From Rhodotorula mucilaginosa (lineage: Eukaryota > Basidiomycota > Microbotryomycetes > Sporidiobolales > Sporidiobolaceae): a stretch of 64,000 nucleotides of DNA. The position numbers were made by a program, and so were the translations under genes. The notes under the pieces were generated by a model. It did not search any database, was not told the origin of the DNA, and saw only the letters and a program-made list of their open reading frames with translations. Positions 23,115 to 34,455 of the stretch are shown one piece after another (position 1 is the first letter of the stretch; each line of letters opens with the position of its first letter). Where the stretch lies: positions 62,001 through 126,000 of the forward strand of contig CP137878.1 of NCBI GenBank assembly GCA_034406715.1, in the 5' to 3' direction.

Positions 23115-26100
23115 ATGGATCCTCACGCCCTCGCGACTCCCCAGTGAGCCCTCCTGTCCCCCTCCCGGTGCCGTCCCCACTCCGGCTCCCAACTGACACG
23201 GACCCCCCGACAGGCCCTCGAGGCCGCACTCGCCCGGTGCAGCGACCCCGAGTATCAACTCGCTCCGCCGTCTCGGCAGGTCCAACCAGCCCCTCCGAAA
23301 GATCCTCGTCGCCAACCGTGGCGTGAGTCTTTTCGGCGCCGGTCATTTCTTGATTTGACTCGCGACCCCCTTTCGCGGCTCTAGCCCTCGCCGGCGTCTA
23401 GAACGGCGGGAGCCTCAACCTCTGAGAGAGAGTGTGTGTCCAGAGGAACAAAACATGGGCTGACTGCTTTGTTGTACGATTTCTTCCAACCTCCCTTCGG
23501 GATCCCTTTGCCGGTAACCGACATCGACCGCCCCGCCTCGACATGCACAGGAAATCGCGATCCGCGTGTTCCGTACCGCCCATGAGCTGGGCATGACGAC
23601 TGTCGCCATCTACTCGCACGAGGACCGCTTCTCGGCGCACCGCAACAAGGCCGACGAGGCCTACATGGTCGGAAAGGGAAAGACGCCCGTCGCGGCTTAC
23701 CTCGCCCAGGACGACATCATCAAGGTCAGTCAGATCTCTGGCTCTCGATAACTGCATGTACTGACGGTCTACCCCATCCGTCTCCCAGGTTGCGCTCGAG
23801 GTGAGGACGAGACTGGATTCCCTCCGACTTTTTTTGCCCCCGAGAGCAGGTGAACCTGACCCACCCGACTCTCCAGCACGGTGTGACCATGATCCACCCC
23901 GGCTACGGATTCGTAAGTGCCTTGTCTAGTCTCTTGGGATCACCAGCGCGGAGAGCTGACATTCGGACCCGAAATTGACAGCTCTCGGAGAACGCCGAGT
24001 TTGCTCGCAAGGTCGAGGAAGCCGGCATCATCTTTGTCGGACCGCAGCCGTCGGTCATTGACGGCCTCGGCAACAAGATCGCCGCGAGGACGCTCGCGCT
24101 CAAGATCAACGTCCCCGTCGTGCCCGGCACCCCCGGCGCGATCTCGACCTTCCAGGAGGGCGACGCCTTTGTCAAGGAGCACGGCTTCCCCGTCATCATC
24201 AAAGCGGCCATGGGCGGCGGCGGTCGCGGCATGCGCGTCGTCCGCGAAGCGGCGTCGTTCGAGTCGGCGTTCAAGACGGCCGTCTCGGAAGCCGAAGCCG
24301 CGTTCGGAGACGGCACCGTCTTTGTCGAACGCTACCTCGACAAGCCGCGTCACATCGAAGTGCAGATGCTCGGCGACTCGCACGGGAACGTCATCCACCT
24401 GTTTGAGCGCGACTGCTCCGTCCAGCGCCGGCACCAAAAAGTCGTCGAACTCGGCCCGTCGGCCAACTTGTCGGACGAGGTCCGCGAACAGTTGCTCGCC
24501 GGCGCCGTCAAGATTGCGAAAGAGGTCGGGTACCGCAACGCCGGAACGTGCGAGTTCCTCGTCGACTCGAGGGGCGTCTACTTTATCGAGATCAACCCGC
24601 GGATCCAGGTCGAGCACACCGTCACCGAAGAGATTACCGGGATCGACATCATTGCCGCGCAGATTCAGGTGCGTGGATGAGATCGAGCTAAAAGCAGCAC
24701 TTTATAGCCTCCGACTGCGAGCCAATTTGTCCGCTACTGACAAGACCGGTTTCCATCGTCGCAGATCGCCGCCGGCGCGAGCCTTCCCGAGCTCGGGTTG
24801 ACGCAGGACACGATCACGAAGCGCGGGTACGCGATCCAGTGCCGCATCACGACCGAAGACCCCGCGCAAGGGTTCCAACCCGACACGGGCAAGATCGAGG
24901 TGTACCGCTCGGCGGGCGGGAACGGCGTCCGCCTCGACGCGAGTTCGGGTTTCGCCGGCGCGCAGATCACGCCGCACTATGACTCGCTGCTCGTCAAGTG
25001 CACGGTCAGGGGTGCGACGTTCGAGATTGCCAGGCGCAAGATGCTTCGCGCGCTCGTCGAGTTCCGTATTCGCGGTGAGTTCCCTTCCCTTCAAAGTCCC
25101 TTTGGTTCTCGGGCACTCTCGGAAGTAAGGGAAGCTGACTATAGCTTCCCGCGCGCGCACAGGCGTCAAGACCAACATTCCTTTCCTGTTCCGTGTTTTG
25201 TCGCACCCGGCTTTCGTCGAGGGCAAGACCTGGACGACCTTCATCGACGACACGCCCGAGTTGTTCCAGCTCGTCACGTCGCAGAACCGTGCCCAGAAGC
25301 TTCTCTCCTACCTCGGCGACCTCGCCGTGAACGGCTCCTCGATCAAGGGCCAGCAGGGCGAGCCCGGCTTGCACGAGGAGATTCCGATCCCCGCCGTGTA
25401 TGAGCACGGTAACGAGACCAAGCCGATCGACACGAGCGTGCCGTGCCAGAATGGGTGGCGCAACATCATCAAGGAGAAGGGGCCGGAAGGGTTCGCCAAG
25501 GCCGTTCGCGAGTACCCGGGAGTGCTCATCATGGACACGACCTGGGTGAGTCATCACCACTTCGCTTCGGGACGAGTGACCGAAGAAGAGAGAGAGCACA
25601 GTCTGACGCAGTCCATCGGTGATCACAGCGCGACGCCCACCAATCGCTCCTCGCGACTCGCCTCCGCACGATCGACATGGCCAACATTGCCAAAGAGACG
25701 TCGCACGCTTTGCAGAACGCGTACGCGCTCGAGTGCTGGGGTGGCGCGACGTTCGACGTCGCAATGCGGTTCCTGTACGAGGACCCGTGGGAGCGCCTGC
25801 GCACGCTCCGCAAGCTCGTCCCCAACATTCCGTTCCAGGCTCTCGTCCGCGGCGCCAACGCCGTCGGCTACACGAGCTACCCGGACAATGTCATCTACGA
25901 GTTTTCGCAGCGCGCCGTCGAGAACGGTCTCGACATTTTCCGCGTCTTTGACTCGCTCAACTACATCGAGAACATGCGCCTCGGGATCGACGCGGCCAAG
26001 AAGGCTGGCGGTGTCGTCGAGGCGGCGATCTGCTACACGGGCGACGTAGCCAACCCGAAGGGTCACGGCAAGTACACGCTTGAGTACTACCTCAACTTTG

Positions 26101-27604
26101 CTCAGGAGCTCGTCGACTGCGGCATCCACGTCCTCGCGATCAAGGACATGGCCGGTCTCCTCAAGCCCGAGGCGGCGACGATGCTCGTCGGCGCGCTCCG
26201 CAAAAAGTTCCCCGACATGCCGATCCACGTCCACTCGCACGACACGGCCGGTATCTCGGTCTCGTCGATGCTCGCGTGCGCCGCTGCCGGCGCCGACGTT
26301 GTCGACGTCGCGATCGACAGCATGTCGGGCATGACTTCGCAGCCGTCGATGGGCGCGGTCTGCGCCGCGCTCGAGCAGAGCAAGCTCGGCACGGGCATCT
26401 CGTACGCCAACATCCAGGCGCTCAACTTGTACTGGTCCAACGTCCGCCAACTGTACCAGTGCTTCGAGGCCAACGTCCGCAGTTCCGACTCGGGCGTGTT
26501 TGAGCACGAGATGCCCGGAGGCCAGTACACGAACCTCATGTTCCAGTCGCAGCAGCTCGGGTTGTCGGGCCAGTGGAAGGCCGTCGTCAAGGCCTACATC
26601 GAGGCGAACGACCTGTGCGGCGACATTGTCAAGGTGACGCCGTCGTCCAAGGTCGTCGGCGACTTTGCCCAGTTCCTCGTCGCCAACAAGCTCACGAAGC
26701 AAGACGTGCTCGACCAAGCCGACAAGCTCGACTTCCCGAGTTCGGTCGTCGAGTTCTTCCAGGGCCAGCTCGGTCAGCCGGTCGGCGGCTTCCCCGAACC
26801 GCTCCGGACCAAGATCATCCGCAACAAGCCGCGCATCGATGACCGTCCGGGCAAGAACATGGCGCCGTACCCCTTTGCCGAAGTTCGCCAGCGTGAGTTT
26901 TCCTCTCTCCCCAAGTCTTCGTGTCAGGGGTCCGTTCACCTGAGCTGACTCACGTTTCCCACGCACCCGCACAGAGCTCATCGAAAAGTACGGCTCATCG
27001 ATCACGTCTTGCGACGTTCTGTCGTACTCGTTGTACCCGAAGGTGTTTGAAGAGTTCAAAGAGTTTACGCTCAAGTACGGCGACCTGTCGATCCTCCCGA
27101 CGCGCTACTTCCTCGCCAAGCCGCCCGTCGGCGAAGAGATCGCCGTCGACATTGACCAGGGCAAGACGCTCTTGATCAAGATGATTGCCGTCTCGCCGGT
27201 CAACCCCGTCACGGGCATGCGCGAGGTCCTCATGGAGCTCAACGGAGAGGTACGCCCTTCGCTTTCCCCCACGCCCTCGAGGTCGCCCGTTAATGACGAT
27301 ATCTGTCCTACAGGCCCGCCTGATGCAGATCGAGGACAAGAACGCCGCGATCGACACTGTCCGCCGCGAACGCGCGAGCAAGGAGCCCGGCTCGGTCGGC
27401 TCGCCGATGACGGCCGTCGTCGTCAACGTGATGGTCCAAGAGGGCCACGAGGTCAAGGCGGGCGACCCGCTCGCGACGCTGTCGGCGATGAAGCTCGAGT
27501 CGAACGTGACGGCCCCGGTCTCGGGTCGCGTCAAGCGCATCGTTGTCGGCGCGGGCGACTCGATCAACCAGGGCGACCTCATCCTCGAGATCACCCACGC
27601 CTAG
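23115..27604 (+). CDS. PYC1: Pyruvate carboxylase
   Basis: Biotin enzyme that carboxylates pyruvate to oxaloacetate with ATP and bicarbonate (anaplerosis). Eleven exons: 23115-23143, 23214-23322, 23551-23724, 23789-23800, 23877-23912, 23982-24668, 24765-25074, 25163-25545, 25629-26892, 26975-27249 and 27314-27604; 3570 nt, 1189 aa, the family's usual length. Domains in order: biotin carboxylase ([21 protein letters not shown]-grasp loop [33 protein letters not shown]), carboxyltransferase ([35 protein letters not shown]), PYC/OADA domain, and biotinyl domain with SAMKLES (biotinyl lysine ~1153). The N-terminus ([20 protein letters not shown]) is not a typical mitochondrial presequence, consistent with a cytosolic enzyme as in other yeasts. 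Exon 4 encodes only V-A-L-E (12 nt). Confidence 0.97.
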
Positions 27605-28059
27605 TCGCTTTGCTGTGGTGGCGGAAGTCGAAAACAAGGGTGTCCCCGTTCGTGTATAGATTTGACTTGAGTACCTTCCGATTTTGTGTGAAGTGTGATT
27701 TCAGTTCTCCTTTTCTCGCTCCTCGTGTCGAGATCGACTGCTTCCTTTCTCGCACTCACTGTAAAGCGCCTTGTACTGGAGAATGCGCCTCTGGAGAGTC
27801 GATGGAGGCCAGAAAGAGTGACGACCTCGTGAAAGACTTCTCACCTTATCCTCTCGCTCTACCTCATCACGCTCCTGGTTCGCCGCCGGAGCAGCTCGAT
27901 TCGCCATTGAAGAGCGACGTTGAAGCTCTCTAGACTACGCCTCGCCTCGCCTCGCCCGTCGATCGGTTCTCGCCCAAGATTCTCTCGCGGTTGCGTCATT
28001 CCGCGCAACTCGTCCCACTCTACACTCGCGCTCTGAGCAGCGGTTGCGAGCGCAGCAAG
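27605..28059. other. Intergenic between pyruvate carboxylase and histidine phosphatase
   Basis: Contains the carboxylase 3' UTR and the promoter of the next plus-strand gene. Nothing else seen. Confidence 0.45.
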
Positions 28060-29234
28060 ATGGCTCCGCTGATCGTGACCATGGTCCGCCACGGCGAGTC
28101 GACCGACAACACGACTTCGCTGTGGGCCGGACACCGCGACGCTCCCCTCTCGAATCACGGCCATAGCCAGGCGCTCCGCCTCGCCAAGGCCTTTGCCGAC
28201 GTGCCCGTGACCGCCATCTATGCCAGCGATCTCAACCGTGCCAACACGACCGCGCGCCGAGTCTGGGAGGCCAATGCCGACAAGAACGGTGGCAAACAGG
28301 TGCCGTTCACGACGTCGCCCCTGCTCCGAGAACAGTTCTTTGGGGAGGCAGAGGGGGCAGCCTGGGACGCGGGCAAGTACTCGAGTGCGCACCTGCCGTG
28401 GGAGGACCATCGCGCTTTCCAGTGAGTTCGGACGGAGGATCTCTTCGCAGGCACTTTTTTGACCTCTTCCCACCCACGGTCTTACCGGAACGTGAACGGC
28501 GCTTACCCTGACCTTCTATACGCGCCTGCAGGATCGCACCGCACGCTGAATCCCTGAACGACGTCGCGAAACGAGCCGACCTCGTCCTCCGCCACTTCAT
28601 CCTCCCTCACGTTCTCGCGACCGCAGCCGTTCCACCGGACGCTTCGTACCCGGACCAGCATCACATCATGCTCTTCGCGCACGGGATCTGGCTCTCTGAG
28701 ATGCTCTTCTCGCTCAAGAGAGCCGGGGACCCTCACGTGCGATACGTCAAGAGCGGCGGATACGCCAACACGGCCTGGACCCGCATCGAGATCGAACTGG
28801 ACGACCCGAAACTCCAACACGCCCTCTCGAACGCCGACAAGGGCGTCGACGAGTCCGACGTGCCGCCTGCGAACGGGCGGTTCGCGTCGCCCCCCGCGCC
28901 GTCGGAAGCGACCGGGGACACCACGACGACAACCACCATCTCTGCCGAAGAGGCTTCCTCGATCGGCATGTCTCCCAACATTCACGCCCTCTTGCCCCAA
29001 CTCCCCGCCGTCCCCGAACGGCACCCGTCCCTCCCCGCCGCATGGCCGCACGCGAACGACCTCTCCGAGCCGGTCCCGAAACTGCGACACCGCGTCGTCA
29101 CGTTCGCGCAGGCGGATCACCTCGAAGGCTTGAAGCGGACAGGTCGGGGCGTTGGGAGCGCGGCGCACGACGAGAAGCAGAGAGGGCTCAAAGAGTTCTT
29201 CTCGGGCGGCGGAGGTAGTAAAAAGGCCGAATAG
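28060..29234 (+). CDS. Histidine phosphatase superfamily protein (phosphoglycerate-mutase-like)
   Basis: Two exons, 28060-28421 and 28532-29234, 354 aa. The N-terminus MAPLIVTMVRHGESTDNTT carries the RHG catalytic motif (nucleophile His), followed by the family pattern W.GH.D.PLS..G..QA and YASDLNRANTTARRVWE. The second half has HHIMLFAHGIWLSEMLFSL, supplying the second catalytic His and fitting a two-His phosphatase. Fungal relatives are annotated as phosphoglycerate-mutase-like or TIGAR/fructose-2,6-bisphosphatase-like, but the substrate cannot be assigned. An inserted acidic/Thr-rich segment and a basic tail ending GGGGSKKAE are probably disordered. The intron has a branch CTGAC and an exact phase fit. 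Confidence 0.85.
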
Positions 29235-29415
29235 CTACTTAGATCTTTCTACCTCTCTTCCGGTGCTTTCTCGCAGATAGACGACGAAAGCCTGGATATA
29301 CGTTGGCTGGCGAGACTTGTCGTCGGAATGGAAGATGAGGGACAGAACCATGGATATTTCAATTTCTCAAGCGACAAGCAAGCAAGCGTCCCTCCCCATC
29401 GAACCCGTTCCCCGT

Positions 29416-30875
29416 TTAGCTGTCATTGATCGCCGCAAGCAAATCGAACAAGATCTGCGCAGCGCCCTCCGCGGCTGCCTGTCCATGTCCACGCGCGACG
29501 TTGCTCCGCACCGCACGCCACGCCTCGGTCACCTTGACCTCGTCCCAATTCTCGACGACAAAGTCAAACACGATCTTGCGCACTTGGTCATACGCGACCG
29601 AGACGGGACTGAAGAGTTCGTCGGCGGCGCCGGGGATGGTCAAGTTGGACGCGAGCGAGTCGAGCGCTTTTTGTTGCAGGTCGTTGCGTTCGAGGAGGTG
29701 CGCGAGGCGGTAGACCGATTTCGGCGAGACGGCGGGCGGCAACGTCGGCTGAGCTTCGAGACTTTTCGTGAGCGCGGCGTGGCGCTTCTTGAGGAGCTCG
29801 TCGGGCGACAAGGCATCCGCCGCCGACGACGACGAGGAGCGGAGGGGCGCAAACTTGATGAGGCCGCTTTGGAGGTAGAGCAAAACTGCACACATGGTCG
29901 AGTACGCGGTCTCGTGGACTTTGATCTCTTGATAGTCAAACTCGGCCGTGTCTTGCTTTGTCGTCGTGCAGTTCATCCAGTCGCGCTCGACGAGAAAGGC
30001 GTCCGTCTCGTCGTCCGAGTCTTGCCAATCGACACTCAGGTCAGCGGCGGGCGCGGGCGCGGGAAGCTGTTTCTGCTCGAGGGCGACGGTCGGGGCAGCA
30101 GCACGTTGACGTTTCTTCCTGCTCTTGACAACGGTTTCGATGCCGCCGGAAGCGAACAAGGCTTTGTAGTACTCGGAGGCATCGGCGAGGAACTCGGCGT
30201 CCGTCCAAAGCTCCAGCTCGAGGTTGTCAGCGAAGCGCTTGAAGAGCAAGCGGACGTCCCTCGTCGGCGAGTGGGCAAGGTCTGGGAGTAGCGCGATCAG
30301 CATTCATCGACGGGGTTGAAACGCAAGCAGAGTTCGGACGCACTCGAAAGGTTCGCCGACGCCTTGGTCAAGTCAGGCTTCGGCTCGGGCGCTTTCCTGG
30401 GCTCCTGCGTCAAGGTGATTGAGAAACGGTACTGCTGGATGCTTTTTTGAATGGCGTGCGGCAACTTCTCCTTCTGGGCGAGTTTGCGTTTCGAGCGCGA
30501 AAACTCGTAAGAGATGATCGGCAACCCTTTCTTACTTAGCCTCGGCCGCGCGATGTTTGCAGTCCATGCATTGGTGTCAATTTGTTGCCACGTTCCGTCG
30601 TCGAGAAGATAGGCGAAATCGCCCGTGACCGTTACGCGTTCTCCATGTGCACCGACCGGCAGTTCACCGTGGTTGACCATGATGGTCAGATCATCGCCGT
30701 CGCTGTCGACGGTCAGGCACCAGTTACCGCGCAAAGGCACAGACCCGAGATGGTCTTGAGTAATCTCGATCGATTCCGGCTTCTGCCTGGAGAGCTTGGC
30801 TGTGAAATCCCAGGACATGGTAACATGGTACTCGGCATCGACTTGTCCGCCGACGTACTCCATCGAGTTCGGCAT
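29416..30875 (-). CDS. MATH/BTB-like domain protein
   Basis: Two exons, 30875-30344 and 30281-29416, 465 aa. The intron (donor GTGCGT, branch GCTGAT, acceptor CCCAG) joins the frames exactly: ...SANLS to NLAHSPTRDVRLLF. The N-terminal part (MEYVGGQVDAEYHVTMSWDF to about residue 175) resembles the MATH/TRAF-like beta-sandwich seen in fungal BTB proteins. The second exon holds a BTB/POZ-like fold (DVRLLFKRFADNLELELWTD, YYKALF) interrupted by an acidic/Ala-rich insert, then VHETAYSTMCAVLLYLQSG, and a BACK-like helical region (SVYRLAHLLERNDLQQKALD). Such proteins often act as Cullin-3 substrate adaptors; whether this one does is inference. Without splicing, a stop and an ATG overlap at about 30297-30303, which could mislead an annotator into calling two genes. 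Confidence 0.75.
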
Positions 30876-31755
30876 GGTGGAAAGGCTCAGATGTCGCAAG
30901 CAGGCGTCCTCGCTCGCAGCGCGCGAATACAGACGATGAAGAGCGACGAAAATTGAAGAGCTGTCCTCCCTCTCGTGCGGATCTCGCAGCGAGGCGTAGC
31001 TTTGACCTGCACGAGCGCCTGAGCGTATCGTACGCCTTCCTGCTGGACACGGCTCGCACGCTGCGGAGTGCTGGAAGCAAAGTTATGGTGGAAGGTCAAG
31101 AGCCAGAAGTTGAATGAGCGATGAACTCGTCCGCTTCTCACCGTGACTGCTATAGACTTCAGTGGACCAGCGATGGCAGCGATACAGAGCTATAGATAAA
31201 CTTCACTTGACTCGGCTGGTCGCCTCGGAAAGTCTACACCGCTGAACGAGCACTTTATCGCTCACTTTCGCCTTGCTTTTCGAAAAGAGGCGAGAACTAC
31301 GCTCGCGGGGTGGCGCGGGGTGGGACTTGCAGCAGCAAGCTATATCGATTCTTGCAAGCTGGCGACGTCGCAGCACTCCTACCTCCGTGGGCCCTGCCAC
31401 CAGCTGCCGTACTTTCGTCACCTCGTTCAAACGCCGGCCCCGGTGCTCAGCCGCGTCGACCTTGCGGGAGATCCCACACCCTTGATTTGCCGGTGTGCCT
31501 CTCGAAAAACAATTTACCCACCAAGGGAGAGCGTGGGCGGTGCGGACCGAGCTGGCGACCGTCTCGGCTTGTCCGCGGAGCTTCTGCACTCACGCCTGCT
31601 GCTGTCGAGCGCTCGAGCCTTCACCCGCTTGACACTCATTTGCTTCTCACGCCACTATCGACTTTGCGGTCTGGTCGACGCGAGATCGACAACGTTTGGG
31701 CAGCCCTTGACGACCCAGGCTTAACTCCCGAAGGCGCTGAAGAGAACCTCGCGCC
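30876..31755. promoter_or_regulatory. Divergent intergenic region between BTB-like and PSD genes
   Basis: About 880 bp. Long open frames on the plus strand at 31310-31882 lack domain similarity and splice support. Nothing else recognised. Confidence 0.45.
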
Positions 31756-33860
31756 ATGGTGCTTCCGCCCCTGCCCACACCTCCTCCTGATGCGCTCGTG
31801 CTGCTACACGAGTGGGAGCAGCAGCGGCATCACGTCGCAGAGACGAGGGATGATCCTGCAGATTTTGACATGCCGTCACTAGGGCAAGGGGACGATTTAC
31901 TCTGGGAGGACGACGACGCGGACGGTACCTCGGACAGCCTCGATCAGCACACCGACTCGCCGACGTCTTTCACCGACCCTGATGCGATCCGCAATCCTAC
32001 CCTCGAACGCAGGCACCGACACGTTGCCGCAAGGGTGCCAAACTTGATGCTCCTCAGTCGACATCCAGCTTTGGTGGAGGTACGTACTCGCTCGAAACGG
32101 CTTTTGTGGTGCACGAAGGAGCTGACAGATTTCGATTCGCGAGTACAGGGCTCGGTCAGATCACACACCGGCGTGCTCGTCGCGAGGCGTAACTACGGCC
32201 GCAACGGCGAGGTCGACGTTTTCCTCGAGGTGGGTCATCACATTGTCCGGACTCCAGCTTTTTCCTTCGTACCGCCGCTCAGACCTTACGCATAAACAGA
32301 GAATGGGTTTTGCCACCCGGATTGGGATGAGGTTACTGTTTCATGGCCTAGATCGGGGCCATTTCGTCCGCTCGCGGCATGTCGAAGAAGTAAAGCAACA
32401 TCTCTTCCCCTCTGCCCGCAAGCCTTAAAGACTGACTCGTGGTGACGACCTCGAACAGCTCCTGAAAGCCTGGTCTGATCGAGAAGGTCTGTTTCTCGTT
32501 CCTTTTGACAAGGTCAACCCAAGACTGACTGACTTCTTTCGCGGCGATTACAGGCAGGAGATACGACGATCCGACCAACGCCACGCGCAAGATCATCGCC
32601 TTTATCCGAACCTATCGCAGTGAGTCCAACCTGTCTCTACAAAGCCAGTCGCAAGTATGTCCTCACATTTTTTGGGGGCGGCGGCTTTGGCATGCAGTCG
32701 ACTGCAGCGAGTTGGCCGAACCGGATTTGGCGCGCTATCCGACTCTCAACACGTTCTTCTATCGGTCAGCAGTGCTCCCTCTTTCCAGATTCTTGGAAAA
32801 ACTTTTGATTGGCGCAGCTGACGGCTTCGAATGTCCCGCGACTCTAGACGCCTCCGAAAAGATGCCCGGCCAGTCGCGGAACCGAAGGATCCTTTCGTCG
32901 TCTCGAGTGCAGCCGACTGCCGCTTGACAGTTTTTCGCAGCGTCCACGAAGCACACAAATTGTGGATCAAGGTACGGCCTGCACCTCCTGTCCGCACTGA
33001 TTTTTCAGAGTGACCGAACCACACCGAGAGTGACCGTTTCGGCGCCCCCGCCGTATACAGGGACGGCATTTCAACCTCTCGGAACTCCTACAAGATGTAC
33101 AACTGGCCCAAGAGCTTCATGGAGGATCCGTCGCCATCTTTCGGCTTGCTCCGGAAGATTACCATCGGTACCATACTCCCGTCGCGGGCAAGATGGGCGC
33201 GACCTGGCACATTCCCGGGTCTTATTATGTAAGCTCGGCTATATACCAGTCACAAGTTGGGCGTGCTGACATGTCAAGGGAGCAGACTGTAAACTCAATG
33301 ATTGTGCGAGACAAGCGTTTTGACGTCTTTACTGCCAACAAGCGCGATGGTGAGCTCCGACATCTATTTCGGTCTCCGATCAACGAGAAGAACCCACCGG
33401 CCGGACTCACAACTCACAGACGCCTTCCTGCAGTGTCGGTACTCGAAAGCCAGCATCCGGCTACCGGTCAGCCCGTCCGAGTCGCGTTTGTGCAAGTCGG
33501 CGCTCTGCTCGTCGCTTCCATTCGACAAACCGCCCACCTCGGACAAACCCTGAAGCGCGGCGACGAAGTCGGGTACTTTGCCTATGGCAGTTCGACTATC
33601 GTTGCCGTGTTCCCGCCTGGATGTGTCGAGTGGAACGAGGACTTGTTGAGCAATTCGGAGGGGAGGAACTCGCGCGGTGCGCAGCTCGAGACGCTGGTCA
33701 AGGTCAGTCGGATTGTCGATGCGCTTTGTGCAATGTTCCCGGAGCTGGCGAATATAATGTTGCTTCAGGTCCAAGTCGTTTGTGCGTCGGAGAACAGACG
33801 ACTGACACTATCCATTTCCAGGTCGGAGAGGAAATCGGTCGGTGGGCCGGACCAGTCTGA
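31756..33860 (+). CDS. Phosphatidylserine decarboxylase (non-mitochondrial type, short)
   Basis: Pyruvoyl enzyme converting phosphatidylserine to phosphatidylethanolamine. Eleven exons: 31756-32079, 32149-32229, 32300-32389, 32459-32486, 32554-32619, 32698-32764, 32848-32971, 33061-33228, 33286-33349, 33434-33702 and 33822-33860; 439 aa with exact phases. Family blocks appear in order: GMRLLFHG, RRYDDPTNATRKIIAFIRTY, YPTLNTFFYR with an R-x(2)-R-x-D-ARPVAEP block, SAADCRLTVF, WIKGRHFNLSELLQD, the catalytic RLAPEDYHRYHTPVAG, and the self-processing site YGSST at 388-392. Ser391 would become the pyruvoyl group. No cleavable mitochondrial presequence and no C2 domain precede the catalytic region, unlike canonical Psd1 and Psd2. 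The ~130-residue N-terminal part is Pro/Asp-rich. Confidence 0.85.
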
Positions 33861-34455
33861 AGGACCGCGACTATCTGAGCCACGGCGGGGCGATTCTCGG
33901 ACTTACAGCGGCGGTCATTTTCAGGGAGCGCTCCTATCGGAACGGCCGCTTGATTCAGCTGTGGTAGACGTAGGGAATCGCCGCAATGCTCGGTTCTCGC
34001 ATCCAATGTAAAGTCCCCGGAATTGTTGCGTCCAAGGACATGAGCGCCACATACACGCGCTCTGCAACAGCTCACTGCTTCGGAACGAGTATACAGAGAG
34101 ACGACTTTATGCTCTCGATTTGAGCGCACGTGCCCGGAAATGCGTTTCCGCTCGCTCGCGTTTCAAACGGTGACGCGGCTGCTACACAGAATAGGCTCTT
34201 GCAAGACCCGCGTGCAACTATTGCCGCGCTACAGCCAGTCACTCAGGTCCCTACGATAGAGGCCGCGCTAGCCGTGTGTGACCCCGCGCTTTTATCTCTC
34301 CACACGCCTTCAACTTCCAAGGCGGGAGAAGCCGATCGGGGCTCGGCGGCGTCACTTGCTTGCCGAGCTCAAGCTGCCGAGCTCTATAGCGTCGAGCGAG
34401 CCCGACCTGCGCCGAGTGCTGCTCTCGCTATAGACTGCCGTGCCCGCGCGGGGGC
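33861..34455. promoter_or_regulatory. Intergenic upstream of the Prm10/ThrE-type gene
   Basis: About 595 bp between two plus-strand genes; presumably 3' UTR plus promoter. No further gene recognised. Confidence 0.4.

Noticed and set aside
25623-27074. 483-codon minus-strand frame inside pyruvate carboxylase
   Set aside because: Exact antisense of the carboxyltransferase exon; Val/Arg/Asp-rich composition is typical of antisense frames.
31310-31882. Plus-strand frame just upstream of and overlapping the PSD start, considered as a 5' exon
   Set aside because: It lies in a different frame from the PSD protein, and I found no splice pair that joins it in phase.
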